Made by a program: the position numbers and the translations under genes. This document shows positions 12,066-21,838 of a stretch of DNA of 35,425 nt, piece after piece. How positions within the stretch are numbered: the stretch's first letter is position 1; each line of letters begins with the position of its first letter. A model generated the notes under the pieces. It was given only the letters and a program-made list of their open reading frames with translations. It was not told the origin of the DNA and did not search any database. Source of the DNA: a virus; IMG/VR virus record IMGVR_UViG_3300007514_000038, positions 1 through 35,425 of that record, one strand, 5' to 3'.

Positions 12066-12240
12066 TCAAGTTACCCAGAAATGGGAAGAAGAGGAAGTTG
12101 AGGATTCTTACCTTCGCACACTTGAAGCAGTTGCAAACACAGACGATATAGATGAACAGGTAAATAGAGCTTGTGATGATATTGTTGATACATCATTAAC
12201 AATGATGACAAAATTTGAAAGAAAAATAGAAAAGAATTAA
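12037..12240 (+). CDS. Small acidic protein before the portal
   Basis: The start at ATG 12037 (MPTVKIEKFNQVTQKWEEEE) is preferred over codons at 12028 and 12031, though none has a clear ribosome-binding site. The 67-residue protein begins with a beta-like strand and continues as an acidic helix. Its stop is one base before the portal start. Function unknown; it could be a portal or packaging accessory. Confidence 0.55.
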   Translation: MPTVKIEKFNQVTQKWEEEEVEDSYLRTLEAVANTDDIDEQVNRACDDIVDTSLTMMTKFERKIEKN

Positions 12241-12241
12241 T

Positions 12242-14077
12242 ATGGCTGAACCAAAGAAAATGGAATATGTCCCATCAATGGAGGACAAGAAAACCTTAAA
12301 ACGCTGCGATGCTATGTTTGATATGGCAAGAAAGTCCAGGATGGAAACAGAAAGAGTTTGGCGAGATAGTGAAGATCTATATATGGGTAATCACTGGAAG
12401 GGCTTTAAGATGCCCAACTTTCAAAATCAAGTAACCTTAGAGTTAATTGCCTCAGCTATTGATACCATGATTCCGGTCCTATCATCAAGGCCCCCGAAGA
12501 TTGATGTGATGCCAGTTGATTATAGTGATGAAACAATCTTTGCAGCCGAAAACTTACAGGCCACCATAGATGAATTATGGCAAGTAAGAGATCTACAGAA
12601 TCTAATACCTGAGTGGTTACTCGACTTTTTGGTATATGGTACTGGTATTATGAAAGTAAGATTCAATGAAATGGATGAAAGACCTGATGCAGATGTAGTA
12701 GATCCATTTGCGATATATGTTAACCCATCGGCCACTAAGCTAGAAAATGCTGAGTGGATCTGTCAGGCATCCCCAATGCCGATGTGGAAAATTAAAGAAT
12801 TATATAAAAATGGTAAGTATGTGGAGCCTCAAGGAAATTTAGACAGATATGAGGCTATGAAAATGAATACAGCACCAACCTCGGATGAACGAGTCCAGGT
12901 GACTGATACTCAAGGAAAAGAAACACATTATTATGATTCCCCACAGAAAGCCATGGAAGATTTAGAAGAACGTGCCCTAGTATTGGAATACTTTTTGCGT
13001 GATGGTACTATTGAATATGTTGAAATGGAAGATGAGAATGGTAAACCATATACACAAGAAAATTATAAATACCCAGGTCAGGTCAGACAGGTAGTTACTT
13101 CTAATGGAGTGCTGCTTTATGATGGACCAACAAAATATCCTTTCTTCAATAAGGAAAACAGTCTTGCACATCCATTCCCATATGTAGTGCTAAAAAACGC
13201 TGGGTCGGCACACTCTTTCTGGGGGAAACCAGAACCACGCAGATTAAAGTCTGTGAACTTAGCGATGGATAGGATTTCGTCACAATTGATGGACAACATC
13301 CACTTAACTGCTAATCCTATGTGGGTTGTAGACGAAACAGCTGATGTCACAGATCAAATCTCCAACAAGCCCGGATCCGTCATACGAAAGAAGGGCCCAG
13401 GAGCTGTGGATATGAAGACTCCAGGGAGTATGCCTTCCTACGTTTTTAATTTTTATGAACTACTATATGATGTGTTTGAAACAGTAAGTGGAGTAAATAA
13501 GGCGACACAAGGTAAGGAGGCCAGTAATGTCACCAGTGGTGTACAGGCCCAGATATATCGCCAAGCTGCAACAACTAAAATAGATTTTAAATCAAGAATC
13601 CTGGACCAGGCTATCCAAACCCTGGGCCAGATGTGGATCGCTATGATATCGAATATGAGTTTAAGGCCACAAAATGTTTCAGTTGTTATGCCTCACCAGA
13701 TTGAAGAAAAGAGATCATACATCGGGATTGAGTACCAAAACATGAAGTTCAATGTGAGGGCCAAAGCAGGTAGTATGTTACCGGAGAACAAAATGTATGT
13801 GGAAAACAAAATTATGCAATTGGCACAAATGGGCCTCATTGCGGATCCTGAGTTTATTATTGAGAATATTGATTTACCTGGCAAAGAAAAGCTACTTCAA
13901 AGAATGCGAGACGAAAGAGCAGCGGTTGAAGAACAACAGCAAATGATGGACCAGCCTTTGTCAGAAGAAGAATTAGCTGGATTAGGTGGAAATGAAGATG
14001 AAATTTATAGACGAATGACAGAAGACCCTGAGCTTATGACTCGCCTTGAAAACATGAGCAAGAGGGGAGAGGTATAA
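12242..14077 (+). CDS. Portal protein
   Basis: The 611-residue protein has the order of a podovirus-type portal: an N-terminal helical wing (KKTLKRCDAMFDMARKSR, ERVWRDSEDLYMGNHW), a segment VTLELIASAIDTMIPVLSSR, DFLVYGTGIMKVRFNE and VDPFAIYVNPSA in the stem/clip region, and YELLYDVFETVSGVNKATQG near residues 405-425, the usual crown-side helix before a Gln-rich C-terminal barrel. Portals form the dodecameric ring through which DNA is packaged and ejected. Position straight after terminase and before scaffold fits. The family subtype is not certain. Confidence 0.9.
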   Translation: MAEPKKMEYVPSMEDKKTLKRCDAMFDMARKSRMETERVWRDSEDLYMGNHWKGFKMPNFQNQVTLELIASAIDTMIPVLSSRPPKIDVMPVDYSDETIFAAENLQATIDELWQVRDLQNLIPEWLLDFLVYGTGIMKVRFNEMDERPDADVVDPFAIYVNPSATKLENAEWICQASPMPMWKIKELYKNGKYVEPQGNLDRYEAMKMNTAPTSDERVQVTDTQGKETHYYDSPQKAMEDLEERALVLEYFLRDGTIEYVEMEDENGKPYTQENYKYPGQVRQVVTSNGVLLYDGPTKYPFFNKENSLAHPFPYVVLKNAGSAHSFWGKPEPRRLKSVNLAMDRISSQLMDNIHLTANPMWVVDETADVTDQISNKPGSVIRKKGPGAVDMKTPGSMPSYVFNFYELLYDVFETVSGVNKATQGKEASNVTSGVQAQIYRQAATTKIDFKSRILDQAIQTLGQMWIAMISNMSLRPQNVSVVMPHQIEEKRSYIGIEYQNMKFNVRAKAGSMLPENKMYVENKIMQLAQMGLIADPEFIIENIDLPGKEKLLQRMRDERAAVEEQQQMMDQPLSEEELAGLGGNEDEIYRRMTEDPELMTRLENMSKRGEV

Positions 14078-14114
14078 TGCCAACAAGAATTAAATAAAAC
14101 AAGGAGTAACACTT

Positions 14115-15050
14115 ATGAGTGATACTATTGAAGGAACCGTTTATAGTGGCCAGGTCCGTGTGACCCAAGCCGAGGCTGAGTCTTTAATCAGTGATCCTGA
14201 GTGGGGGGAGCCAGATCATCCCAACACACAGAATGGTTTAGACCAACAGCAATCAGCACCACCAGCGGAACCAAACAGTGAGGAAGTAACTGCGGAACAA
14301 ACAGAGTCTCAGGAGACTGAGCAACCTAATGAGCCGGAATCAACACCCTCGGAGACAGAGAATAAACAGAGCCTCGACCAGGTCGAGGTTGAAGGTGATG
14401 TTTATACAATGGACCAAATCAAGGAGTTTATTGATGATTCCAGAAACAAAGATGAGTGGCAACGTAAGAACACTCAGAGATCCCAAGATCTTGCCGAACA
14501 ACGTAAAGCTATCCGGGCTGAATCGGAAAAATGGAAGACGTTGAAGGAAGATGAAGATTTGATGGAAACCATTAAAGACTATGTAGATTCGGATCATCCT
14601 CTGTTTAAAGAAGATCTAACATCCGAGGAGCCAGAAGAAGTACAGAATGTACAGACTGATGAAGTCGATAACACCAGGCTAAACGAATTAGAAAATAAGG
14701 TTCAACAGTTCGAGGCTGAAAAGCAAGTCGAACAAGATGTAGCAACCCTGATACAGAAACATCCAGAGTTGAAGGATAATACCAACGCTGTGGATCAAGT
14801 ATTAAAAGCTGCTATTGATAATAGCCTTATGGATCTAGAAGTCGCCTACGCTGTCGCTATGCATGGGTCTGAAAAAGATTCTGCTTTGAAGAAGGCTCTT
14901 GAAAATGTGGAGAAAGCTAAAGAGCTACGTAGTATTCCAGAGGCTGAAGGAGCAGCTCGTGCTAATCGCACAGCTACTTCTAAGGTTCCGAGGAGCTATG
15001 ACGAGGCTCGTGAAATAGCTTTCAATGAGTACAACCTTTTTGATAATTAA
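14115..15050 (+). CDS. Scaffolding protein
   Basis: AAGGAG lies 9 nt upstream of the ATG. The 311-residue protein is strongly acidic and low in structure over the first 100 residues (Glu, Gln, Pro and Thr-rich), then predicted coiled coil (NELENKVQQFEAEKQVEQDV) and a C-terminal charged helix-turn (VPRSYDEAREIAFNEYNLF). This composition, its place directly before the major capsid gene and the lack of any enzyme motif fit a capsid-assembly scaffold that is removed or cleaved during maturation. Confidence 0.8.
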   Translation: MSDTIEGTVYSGQVRVTQAEAESLISDPEWGEPDHPNTQNGLDQQQSAPPAEPNSEEVTAEQTESQETEQPNEPESTPSETENKQSLDQVEVEGDVYTMDQIKEFIDDSRNKDEWQRKNTQRSQDLAEQRKAIRAESEKWKTLKEDEDLMETIKDYVDSDHPLFKEDLTSEEPEEVQNVQTDEVDNTRLNELENKVQQFEAEKQVEQDVATLIQKHPELKDNTNAVDQVLKAAIDNSLMDLEVAYAVAMHGSEKDSALKKALENVEKAKELRSIPEAEGAARANRTATSKVPRSYDEAREIAFNEYNLFDN

Positions 15051-15060
15051 GGAAATATAA

Positions 15061-16053
15061 ATGGCTTTAAGTTATGATAATTTATCTGCGTTAACTCGTG
15101 ATAAATACATACCGGTTTTAGTCGACAACATCTTTGATTCAAATGTTCTTACTCACCGGATGCTCCGTAAATCAAAAGCGGCTGCAAGTGGAAATAAAGT
15201 ATTACAACCTCTAGAATATGGCAAAGCAACTGCTAAAGGCTTTTATTCTGGATATGACCTACTTTCTACGACCCCAACCGAGACGTTCACAGACGCCTCA
15301 TTTGATTGGGTTCAGGGTTATGCTACTATTTCTATCTCTGGTAAAGAAGAATCGTTGAATGATGGCAAGGAAAGAGTCGTAGACCTTCTTGAGGCGAAAT
15401 TAAAGAATGCTGAAAAATCTTTAAAAGATATGTTTGGCACTCAATTGTATTCTGATAACAATGGATCCACCACGACAACTTCTGGTGCATCTGCTAATGG
15501 TTTCTTAGGACTCGATGCAATCATCGATTCTTCTGGAACTATTGGTGGTATATCTAGAAGTGATTATAGTTGGTGGGCAGCACAAGAACAAGCAGCTGGT
15601 TCCAGTACTTTTACTGATGTAGCAGCAGCCTCTGGTGCAAACTCCATTGGTCGTGAGATGAGGAAAATGTACGGTGCGTGTACAGTAGATAACGATACAC
15701 CAACTTTAATCGTGACCACTCAAATAGTTTTTGATGCATATGAGGAAGCTCTAACTGCACAAAAACGCTTTGGTGCAAGTGATAAAACGTTAGCAGATGC
15801 TGGTTTCCAGAATTTGCTGTATCGTGGTACACCAGTTGTTGTTGATGATCATTGCCCAGCAGGGAAAATGTTCATGCTCAATGAAAAGTACATGGGATTC
15901 CGTCATCACAGAAAACGTAATTTTGCTTTTGAAGGTTTCCAAAAACCGATCAATCAAGATGCAAGGGTTGCCAAAATACTTTGGCTCGGTGCACTCACTG
16001 TTTCTAATCCAAGAATGATGGGTAAGATCACTGGTCTTCCCACAGCTTATTAG
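15061..16053 (+). CDS. Major capsid protein
   Basis: TAAGGAAAT precedes the ATG by 4 nt. The 330-residue product has features of HK97-fold capsid proteins: an N-terminal arm (NIFDSNVLTHRMLRKSKAAA), an E-loop-like stretch with VLQPLEYGKATAKGFYSGYD, a long spine helix (RVVDLLEAKLKNAEKSLKDM), and a C-terminal segment with TPTLIVTTQIVFDAY, RGTPVVVDDHCPAGKMFML and ILWLGALTVSNPRMMGKI. It forms the icosahedral shell. No N-terminal delta domain is seen, consistent with the separate scaffold gene. Confidence 0.9.
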   Translation: MALSYDNLSALTRDKYIPVLVDNIFDSNVLTHRMLRKSKAAASGNKVLQPLEYGKATAKGFYSGYDLLSTTPTETFTDASFDWVQGYATISISGKEESLNDGKERVVDLLEAKLKNAEKSLKDMFGTQLYSDNNGSTTTTSGASANGFLGLDAIIDSSGTIGGISRSDYSWWAAQEQAAGSSTFTDVAAASGANSIGREMRKMYGACTVDNDTPTLIVTTQIVFDAYEEALTAQKRFGASDKTLADAGFQNLLYRGTPVVVDDHCPAGKMFMLNEKYMGFRHHRKRNFAFEGFQKPINQDARVAKILWLGALTVSNPRMMGKITGLPTAY

Positions 16054-16062
16054 AGATTTATT

Positions 16063-16554
16063 GTGGCATTCGTTTCAACAGAATCTTGGATTAACCCTCA
16101 AGCAATAGACTCAACATCTACCACAGAACAAGTTCCTGTCGGCACGGTTGTCCGTGCTGAAGACAAAGATAGTTCAACCGACCTTGGTGTTGGTGAATTT
16201 ATCTATTGTGTTGGTGTAGCTAGTACAGTAGTCGGTTCAGTTGTTACAATTGACGAAGCTGGTGCAACTACACTTGCAACATCAAATGGTAAAGGCAGAG
16301 TGGGTGTCGCTATGTCCGCAAATGTTGCTAGTCAATATGGCTGGTATCAGATTAGTGGAAAAGGTCACGCTAAAGTCTTAACCAGTTTTGCAGATAATGG
16401 TATATGCTACTTAACCGGCACAGCTGGTTCTGTAGATGATGCAGATGTTGGTGGGGATCTTATTAAAGGTATGATGGGTCGTTCCGCTATTTCTAGTGGA
16501 AAGGCCTACGTTGAGTTGAATCGACCTTTTGTCGATGATGCTGCTGATGATTAA
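16063..16554 (+). CDS. Capsid decoration or head-stabilising protein
   Basis: Starts at GTG 16063, nine bases after the capsid stop. The 163-residue protein is beta-rich with many Gly, Val and Thr, and contains a barrel-like core (LGVGEFIYCVGVASTVVGSV, GKGRVGVAMSANVASQYGWY). Trimeric beta-barrel proteins in this position commonly decorate the shell. An acidic C-terminus closes it. The assignment is from position and fold type; a second head component is an alternative. Confidence 0.65.
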   Translation: MAFVSTESWINPQAIDSTSTTEQVPVGTVVRAEDKDSSTDLGVGEFIYCVGVASTVVGSVVTIDEAGATTLATSNGKGRVGVAMSANVASQYGWYQISGKGHAKVLTSFADNGICYLTGTAGSVDDADVGGDLIKGMMGRSAISSGKAYVELNRPFVDDAADD

Positions 16555-16660
16555 TCGTATGTAGGATATTTAAAAAACTAAGAGTGAAGTTGGGGATATA
16601 AGCAATAACGATTGTTTGGGTCCAATTAGCAAAACCCTCATATAAACTCTAAAAATTAAC

Positions 16661-16684
16661 GCTGGGGGGTGTATTCCCCCCGGC
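16661..16684 (+). terminator. GC-rich hairpin after the capsid genes, weak terminator or processing site
   Basis: GCTGGGGGG pairs with CCCCCCGGC (one G-T pair) around TGTATT, a 9-bp stem in an AT-rich genome. It lies in the 161-bp gap after the head genes. The following bases (ATTATTTG) are a poor T-tract, so it may reduce rather than stop transcription or protect the capsid mRNA 3' end. Confidence 0.55.
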
Positions 16685-16715
16685 ATTATTTGAAACTTTA
16701 ATTAGGAGAAAAAAA

Positions 16716-17366
16716 ATGACTGGTAACGAAATGTTATCCACGTTAGGATTGAGATTAGAGGATCCGGAAGAATCCTCATTTACTTCAACTGCAAAGCTTG
16801 ATGCTTTAAACATTGCACAAAGAAGTGTAGTCAATCTAGTTCACAATTCATACCTGGGAGAGCTACAAGTAATTGTATCTAATCAGGCAATGGTAGGTCA
16901 CGGTGTCACTTATACTGTATTGGCAGCACATTCTGATGGTGGTCAACCTATTCGCAATGGTATCACAGCTGTAAAAGTAAATGGATCAAAATGGTGTACA
17001 ATGATTGAACCTGGTGATCAAAAGAAATTAGAAAATACTTATTTAGCTGGAAGTGCAACCAATCCAGTTTCTTATGTGTTTGGTGAAAAGGTTTATGTTG
17101 ATGGTACAGCTGCATCTACAACAGCAGTAGATGTTTGGTATTTAAGACAACCAGTAGCTATTGCAGCTAGTGGAACTGAATGTGAATTAAATATTGCTTT
17201 ACACGAAATTGTAATTGATTTGGCAGAATCTCAGTTATGGAAGATGGATGCAAAAGTTGATAGAGCTGCTGCTGCTTATGGAAATGCAACTGCTCAAATC
17301 GAGGCATTAAATGCTAGGTATGCACACGAGGCACCTACAGGTATTGGCACAAAGAATAGAGGTTAA
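16716..17366 (+). CDS. Head-tail adaptor (connector) protein
   Basis: TAGGAG lies 8 nt upstream of the ATG. The 216-residue protein starts with a helical segment (KLDALNIAQRSVVNLVHNSY), has a beta-rich insert with KVYVDGTAASTTAVDVWYLR, and ends with helices ALHEIVIDLAESQLWKMDA and RAAAAYGNATAQIEALNARY. A helix bundle with a long C-terminal helix is the design of gp6/gp15-type adaptors that extend the portal ring. Position right after the head genes supports this. It ends three bases before the next gene. Confidence 0.7.
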   Translation: MTGNEMLSTLGLRLEDPEESSFTSTAKLDALNIAQRSVVNLVHNSYLGELQVIVSNQAMVGHGVTYTVLAAHSDGGQPIRNGITAVKVNGSKWCTMIEPGDQKKLENTYLAGSATNPVSYVFGEKVYVDGTAASTTAVDVWYLRQPVAIAASGTECELNIALHEIVIDLAESQLWKMDAKVDRAAAAYGNATAQIEALNARYAHEAPTGIGTKNRG

Positions 17367-17368
17367 CT

Positions 17369-18328
17369 ATGACTTGGGCCAGTTTAGTAGACAGAGCTCT
17401 AACTGGGTTTCCCTCTGATAATAATGACTTTAATCAAACAAAGGCTAAAAAATATTTAGAGGAAGCCCAAGAGGATTTTGCCTATAATACAAAGTGCTAC
17501 GAAAAGAATTTTTCGTATTATTTAGATGAAGGCGACACAACATTCCCTATGCCAAAAGATTTTATAGATCTTATTAGCACAGTAGAATTTCGTGGATCAA
17601 ACCTACCTCTATTCCAAAGAAGTGAAATCTTTTCCAGGAGAAAAGTAGATAATACTTTTCGTACTGGTACACCGGAATACTTTCAAATAGAAGGTAATAA
17701 TATGTCTTTTGTACCATCACCTTCGCAAGGTGGCTTGGTTACATTTAGATATGTTGCTAAACCTACCAACTTAGATGATTCCGCAACAGCATATAAGAAA
17801 TTAAATTATGATAATCTTACCAGCAGTGCTCCATATATAGGAGATACTCTGGCTGCAAAAAGAGGAACTAATAATGCTGATGTAACATTCTCAGCAACTG
17901 TAGTTGATTACATTGATGATAATCTTACTGGGACTTTAATTCTGGGGGATGTTACTGGCAGTGTTATTAATAACGATTTAATTGTTACAACAAATGATGA
18001 AACAGAAATGTTTTTAGCATTGCAGGGCAGTTGGAGCTCATTAGTAACAAATTGGGGAGATCTTGGATTAGGGTTTAAGGCCCTAGGAAACGGAACCCTT
18101 TACGATTATTCAACTGCTGGAGATGAGCCTCAGATCAATCAGATCTATCATTCTATGTTAGTTGATTATGCGAAAGCAGCATTGCACTGGGATGTAGGAT
18201 CTGATTTAGCTAACACTTATCAAAGTAAGTATGTACAAAACCGTGAATCAGTAAAACGACAATATGCACATCGAGGACTTCATGGTCCGCAAAAAGTCGC
18301 AGATACAATGAGTTACAATGGCATCTAA
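17369..18328 (+). CDS. Second head-tail adaptor / tail tubular protein A-like
   Basis: The 319-residue protein has the hallmarks of podovirus tubular-protein-A-type adaptors: an N-terminal helix (KAKKYLEEAQEDFAYNTKCY), the strand motif FSYYLDEGDTTFPMPKDFID, a central beta domain (PEYFQIEGNNMSFVPSPSQG then VTFRYVAKPTNLDD), a 100-residue beta insert, and a C-terminal helix (HSMLVDYAKAALHWDVGSDL). These proteins form the dodecameric gatekeeper between portal and nozzle. It overlaps the nozzle gene by 11 bases. Confidence 0.75.
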   Translation: MTWASLVDRALTGFPSDNNDFNQTKAKKYLEEAQEDFAYNTKCYEKNFSYYLDEGDTTFPMPKDFIDLISTVEFRGSNLPLFQRSEIFSRRKVDNTFRTGTPEYFQIEGNNMSFVPSPSQGGLVTFRYVAKPTNLDDSATAYKKLNYDNLTSSAPYIGDTLAAKRGTNNADVTFSATVVDYIDDNLTGTLILGDVTGSVINNDLIVTTNDETEMFLALQGSWSSLVTNWGDLGLGFKALGNGTLYDYSTAGDEPQINQIYHSMLVDYAKAALHWDVGSDLANTYQSKYVQNRESVKRQYAHRGLHGPQKVADTMSYNGI

Positions 18329-20663
18329 TTATATAAGAATTCCAATGTTTGGTGGTGGGCTTATTACCAATATGGATCCTGAAGATTTGCCTGTTGATGC
18401 GTGTAGTGATACCTTAAATGTTGATATAGAAGTTCCTGGTAAAATAACAAAAAGAAAACCAAGACAATTATATAAAACAATTAGTGGTTCAAACTTTAAG
18501 CAGCTCATGCAATGGAATGCTCCTAATGGAGTTAATCATTGGGTAGGTTACGAAACTCAGAATAAAGATATTGAATTATATAATTCTGATTTTACTATCC
18601 AACCAGCTGGATCCACACTTGTTGATTACTCTTCTACTTCATCAATGGATGATGTTAAAATAATTAACTTTGGTGATGAGTTAAGAATTGCTAGTCAAAA
18701 GCATGAAAAGGCTAAATGGATTGGTCATCTTACCAGACGTTATTTCTTTGATACCTGGCAACCGGCTTTAGCAAATGCAACTGATACAGGTTTAGATCTA
18801 AATGGTGCTGTGTCTTCAACATCTTCTACAAGTTTTGTAACAGATGGTGGAGCATTAACCGTTCAAGTGGGGGACTATTTACGAGTAGATTCTGAAGTTG
18901 TTCAGGTCACAGCAATCACATCAGCAGATGCGAGTAACCATACATTAACAGTTACTCGTGGTAAGATTGGCAGCACAGCTGCAACTCATAGCGACAATGC
19001 TAGTATTTACTTTGCAAATACTTTGATATCTTCAGATGCTACGCTTAGTTATCCCACAACCTGGGCTTACCAGGATATTACAGAAGAGTCAGCAACGCAT
19101 GGTACGAATGCAACTGGATTTTACTATTACAAATTCACAGCAATTTTTGATGGCAATCAGGAATTACCATTAGGCGATTCCTTTTCTAGCTATAATCTGA
19201 CAACCGCAACCAAGCCTTTAAAAATAGGACTAAAGATTGACACTGATGATTTTAATCGAAGGATCACCGGTATTAATCTTTATAAATCTTATTTAGCTAC
19301 GGACCACACGCCAGTATATAGTCTAGCTAAAACCATACCGGTTAACACTAAGTCAACCTATACAACTGACCATATATCAACATCTAGTTCAAGCAATGTT
19401 GGTAGTGTGGTGTATACCCCAGATAATAATTTTGTCGGGGGAGATGTAAATAAATGGATCCGCTTACATAAGACAAATGAAATAAATGATTATTATTATA
19501 TTGGGTCCAGAACAGGGAAAACTGCTGTATTAACAAAGAGGTATGTTCATGGCACAGGATTGATAAGTTCATTTGCTGGATTAAACACTTCCTTCTGGGG
19601 TGATCCATCTGGTTATATAATTTTAGATGACAATGGATCAGGTACCGCACCTAGTGTTAGCGATTGGACAGATGCTAGTTCATCTGCGATTGGTGGAGGT
19701 ACTAGAGATGCAACGCTTTATTTTGGGTTGAATACGGTTTATGATTCTTCATGGGATTTTGATAACGATGAGAAGAATGATTGGACAGCTAAGAAGTCAA
19801 GTTCATATCGAACAGTAGATAGAAGTTTTGAATCCATGGTAAGAGTAACATCCAACTTCGCCAGTTATGGAGTGGACCAGAGTATTACTTTAACGAATGG
19901 GTATTATTTCACTTCTATTAGTAGTGGAGAACTCACATTATATGTATACGATAATGGAATCGTAGAGGCCGGTGCTCATCCATTAGGAGCTAAAACAAAG
20001 GTCACAACTAATTACAAATATGGGCAATGGATGAATGGTAGATTTTTTGTTGGCAATGTGAGGTTAGACCCAGGAGTGGAAGATGAGGACCATGAGAATT
20101 GGATTATTTATTCTCAACTTAATCAACCAGATATTTTACCAATATCAAATTATATTCAAATAAAAGATGTACAGGGTGGAAAAATCACAGGTTTGTCCAG
20201 GTTATTTGATGACCTGGTTGTTCTTATGGAAAATGGAATATTTAGGCTATATGTGCCCTCAGATCCTTCAACCTGGTCCTTGCTCGAATCAGATGAGAAC
20301 GTGGGCTGTATAGCCCCAAATAGCGTTGTAAAGGCAGGTTCCTATGTGTTCTTTGCAGGTCCAGACCATATTTATGCTGTAGATTCAAATTTTAATGCTT
20401 TTCCGATATCAGAACCTATACGTGATGACTATCAAGGCAGCAGCAATTTGTCAGAAACAAGATCAATATATGATCCGAAAAGACAAAGAATCATATTTTT
20501 GTTTGGTGATACTACAAGATATATGTACACGCTGCAGCTAGATCGATTTAAATCTGGTGAATTTATTTGGAACAAGCATGACTTGGGGTCCACAATACCT
20601 GCCAACACACTTGCGATAGATAATGATTTAAATGTTTATACAATTCAAAATAATGTGAGCTAA
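18318..20663 (+). CDS. Tail nozzle protein
   Basis: The 781-residue product begins IRIPMFGGGLITNMDPEDLP and VDIEVPGKITKRKPRQLY, the typical opening of podovirus nozzle or tail-stabilising proteins (GGxxTxxxPEDLPxxxxxxxxN). Later segments (KWIGHLTRRYFFDTWQPAL, SRLFDDLVVLMENGIFRLYV, GSYVFFAGPDHIYAVDSNF) repeat a beta-propeller-like pattern. The hexameric nozzle closes the channel and holds the fibres. Residues about 165-235 hold an inserted beta domain (GDYLRVDSEVVQV, TVTRGKIGSTAATHSD) that is also found in the gene at 23327. Confidence 0.75.
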   Translation: MASNYIRIPMFGGGLITNMDPEDLPVDACSDTLNVDIEVPGKITKRKPRQLYKTISGSNFKQLMQWNAPNGVNHWVGYETQNKDIELYNSDFTIQPAGSTLVDYSSTSSMDDVKIINFGDELRIASQKHEKAKWIGHLTRRYFFDTWQPALANATDTGLDLNGAVSSTSSTSFVTDGGALTVQVGDYLRVDSEVVQVTAITSADASNHTLTVTRGKIGSTAATHSDNASIYFANTLISSDATLSYPTTWAYQDITEESATHGTNATGFYYYKFTAIFDGNQELPLGDSFSSYNLTTATKPLKIGLKIDTDDFNRRITGINLYKSYLATDHTPVYSLAKTIPVNTKSTYTTDHISTSSSSNVGSVVYTPDNNFVGGDVNKWIRLHKTNEINDYYYIGSRTGKTAVLTKRYVHGTGLISSFAGLNTSFWGDPSGYIILDDNGSGTAPSVSDWTDASSSAIGGGTRDATLYFGLNTVYDSSWDFDNDEKNDWTAKKSSSYRTVDRSFESMVRVTSNFASYGVDQSITLTNGYYFTSISSGELTLYVYDNGIVEAGAHPLGAKTKVTTNYKYGQWMNGRFFVGNVRLDPGVEDEDHENWIIYSQLNQPDILPISNYIQIKDVQGGKITGLSRLFDDLVVLMENGIFRLYVPSDPSTWSLLESDENVGCIAPNSVVKAGSYVFFAGPDHIYAVDSNFNAFPISEPIRDDYQGSSNLSETRSIYDPKRQRIIFLFGDTTRYMYTLQLDRFKSGEFIWNKHDLGSTIPANTLAIDNDLNVYTIQNNVS

Positions 20664-21151
20664 TGAAAGATAAAACAAAATTAGTAGGCCTTGTAGATAT
20701 TCAAATTACCAGAGCAAATGGTGATACAGAAACATATACAGGCAGAAATACGATTGATACAGAAGTAAAAAATGCAATTGCTAGTGCTATAAACAGTTCA
20801 GTAAGTGGAGGGTTTGGAGCTTTGACATCGCCTTTTGATGGCAGCAATACAGGCTTTGTCACACCCACATCTGCCGAATCTGGTATTATAGTAAAAACTA
20901 CAGCGAATGATTATTACCAATGTTCAACAGCTGCAGCCAGTAGTGGCAATGAAAATGCAACATTAAAGATAGTTGGTACGGTTAAGGCAGATGCAAGTAA
21001 AACTGTGGATATTGCATATGTTGGACACGGATGGTCATCAAACGCAGACTTTGCTTATAACATAGCATCACACGATTTTTCTTCAAACATAGCTCTAGAT
21101 GATGGAGATCAGCTCGATATCACCTGGACCATAACTATAGCGGATTCATAA
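20663..21151 (+). CDS. Tail-associated beta-rich protein, paralogue 1
   Basis: Starts in a TAATG overlap with the nozzle stop. The 162-residue protein starts LVGLVDIQITRANGDTETYT, contains a variable Ser/Gly/Thr-rich middle, and ends DDGDQLDITWTITIADS. The final motif is repeated in the next gene (VNDQLKVTWTIQIT), and both start with strands ending in a region of N-A-I. The pair look like tandem duplicates that have diverged. A minor tail or fibre-base protein is likely. Confidence 0.6.
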   Translation: MKDKTKLVGLVDIQITRANGDTETYTGRNTIDTEVKNAIASAINSSVSGGFGALTSPFDGSNTGFVTPTSAESGIIVKTTANDYYQCSTAAASSGNENATLKIVGTVKADASKTVDIAYVGHGWSSNADFAYNIASHDFSSNIALDDGDQLDITWTITIADS

Positions 21152-21837
21152 TGGAAATAATAACACATGGATTAATTAATACTATAAAGGCCAGGGGCTT
21201 TGTAACAATAGAAGTATTTCATCCAGAAGATAAAGTTCGCATGGAGCCACTACATAAAGAGGATGGAGATAATGCAATTAATTCATATTTGCTAAATCAG
21301 ATTGGTGCAGAGATGAGAAGAACTTCTGGCAATAGTGCATTAGAATTAACCCAATGGCCAAACGTAAATAGTACAAGTAAGTGTTATCCTAGCTTTGATG
21401 GGACAAATCATGATCAAGATTATACAAGTGGATCTAGTTATTTAAATGGTGCTGATGGAATTTTCTGCGAGACATCATCATCAGCAGCTACTGGGTACAC
21501 TTTCCCAGGTTCCGGTGTCGGAGATTTCACCCAGGCCCTTGCATTGGGGCATGGTTCATCGATGTCACAAAGTGTATCTGGGAATACCTTTACTATGATA
21601 GGAGAATGCACTTGGTTGGGAAAACACCAGGGTACTGCATCCCTGGCATCCGGATCAACAGGGAACATAACTAACTTTGAAATGGGAAAAGATTTTAGCT
21701 GTAAGTCAGACACAAACTCAGACTTTACATATGGCCACAATAGCACTAATTATTTATATGCAACTTATACAGCAAGTGCATTTTCTTTAGATGTAAACGA
21801 TCAATTGAAAGTAACCTGGACAATACAGATAACATAA
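21151..21837 (+). CDS. Tail-associated beta-rich protein, paralogue 2
   Basis: The 228-residue product shares with its upstream neighbour an opening strand (LINTIKARGFVTIEVFHPED), a D-A-I-N motif, a Gly/Ser/Thr-rich centre and the closing motif LDVNDQLKVTWTIQIT. It starts in a TAATG overlap. The centre has three Cys (KCYPSF, GIFCET, MIGECTW), unusual for this phage, and a fourth in FSCKSD. It may be a tail-surface protein exposed to host or immune selection. Confidence 0.6.
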   Translation: MEIITHGLINTIKARGFVTIEVFHPEDKVRMEPLHKEDGDNAINSYLLNQIGAEMRRTSGNSALELTQWPNVNSTSKCYPSFDGTNHDQDYTSGSSYLNGADGIFCETSSSAATGYTFPGSGVGDFTQALALGHGSSMSQSVSGNTFTMIGECTWLGKHQGTASLASGSTGNITNFEMGKDFSCKSDTNSDFTYGHNSTNYLYATYTASAFSLDVNDQLKVTWTIQIT

Positions 21838-21838
21838 T

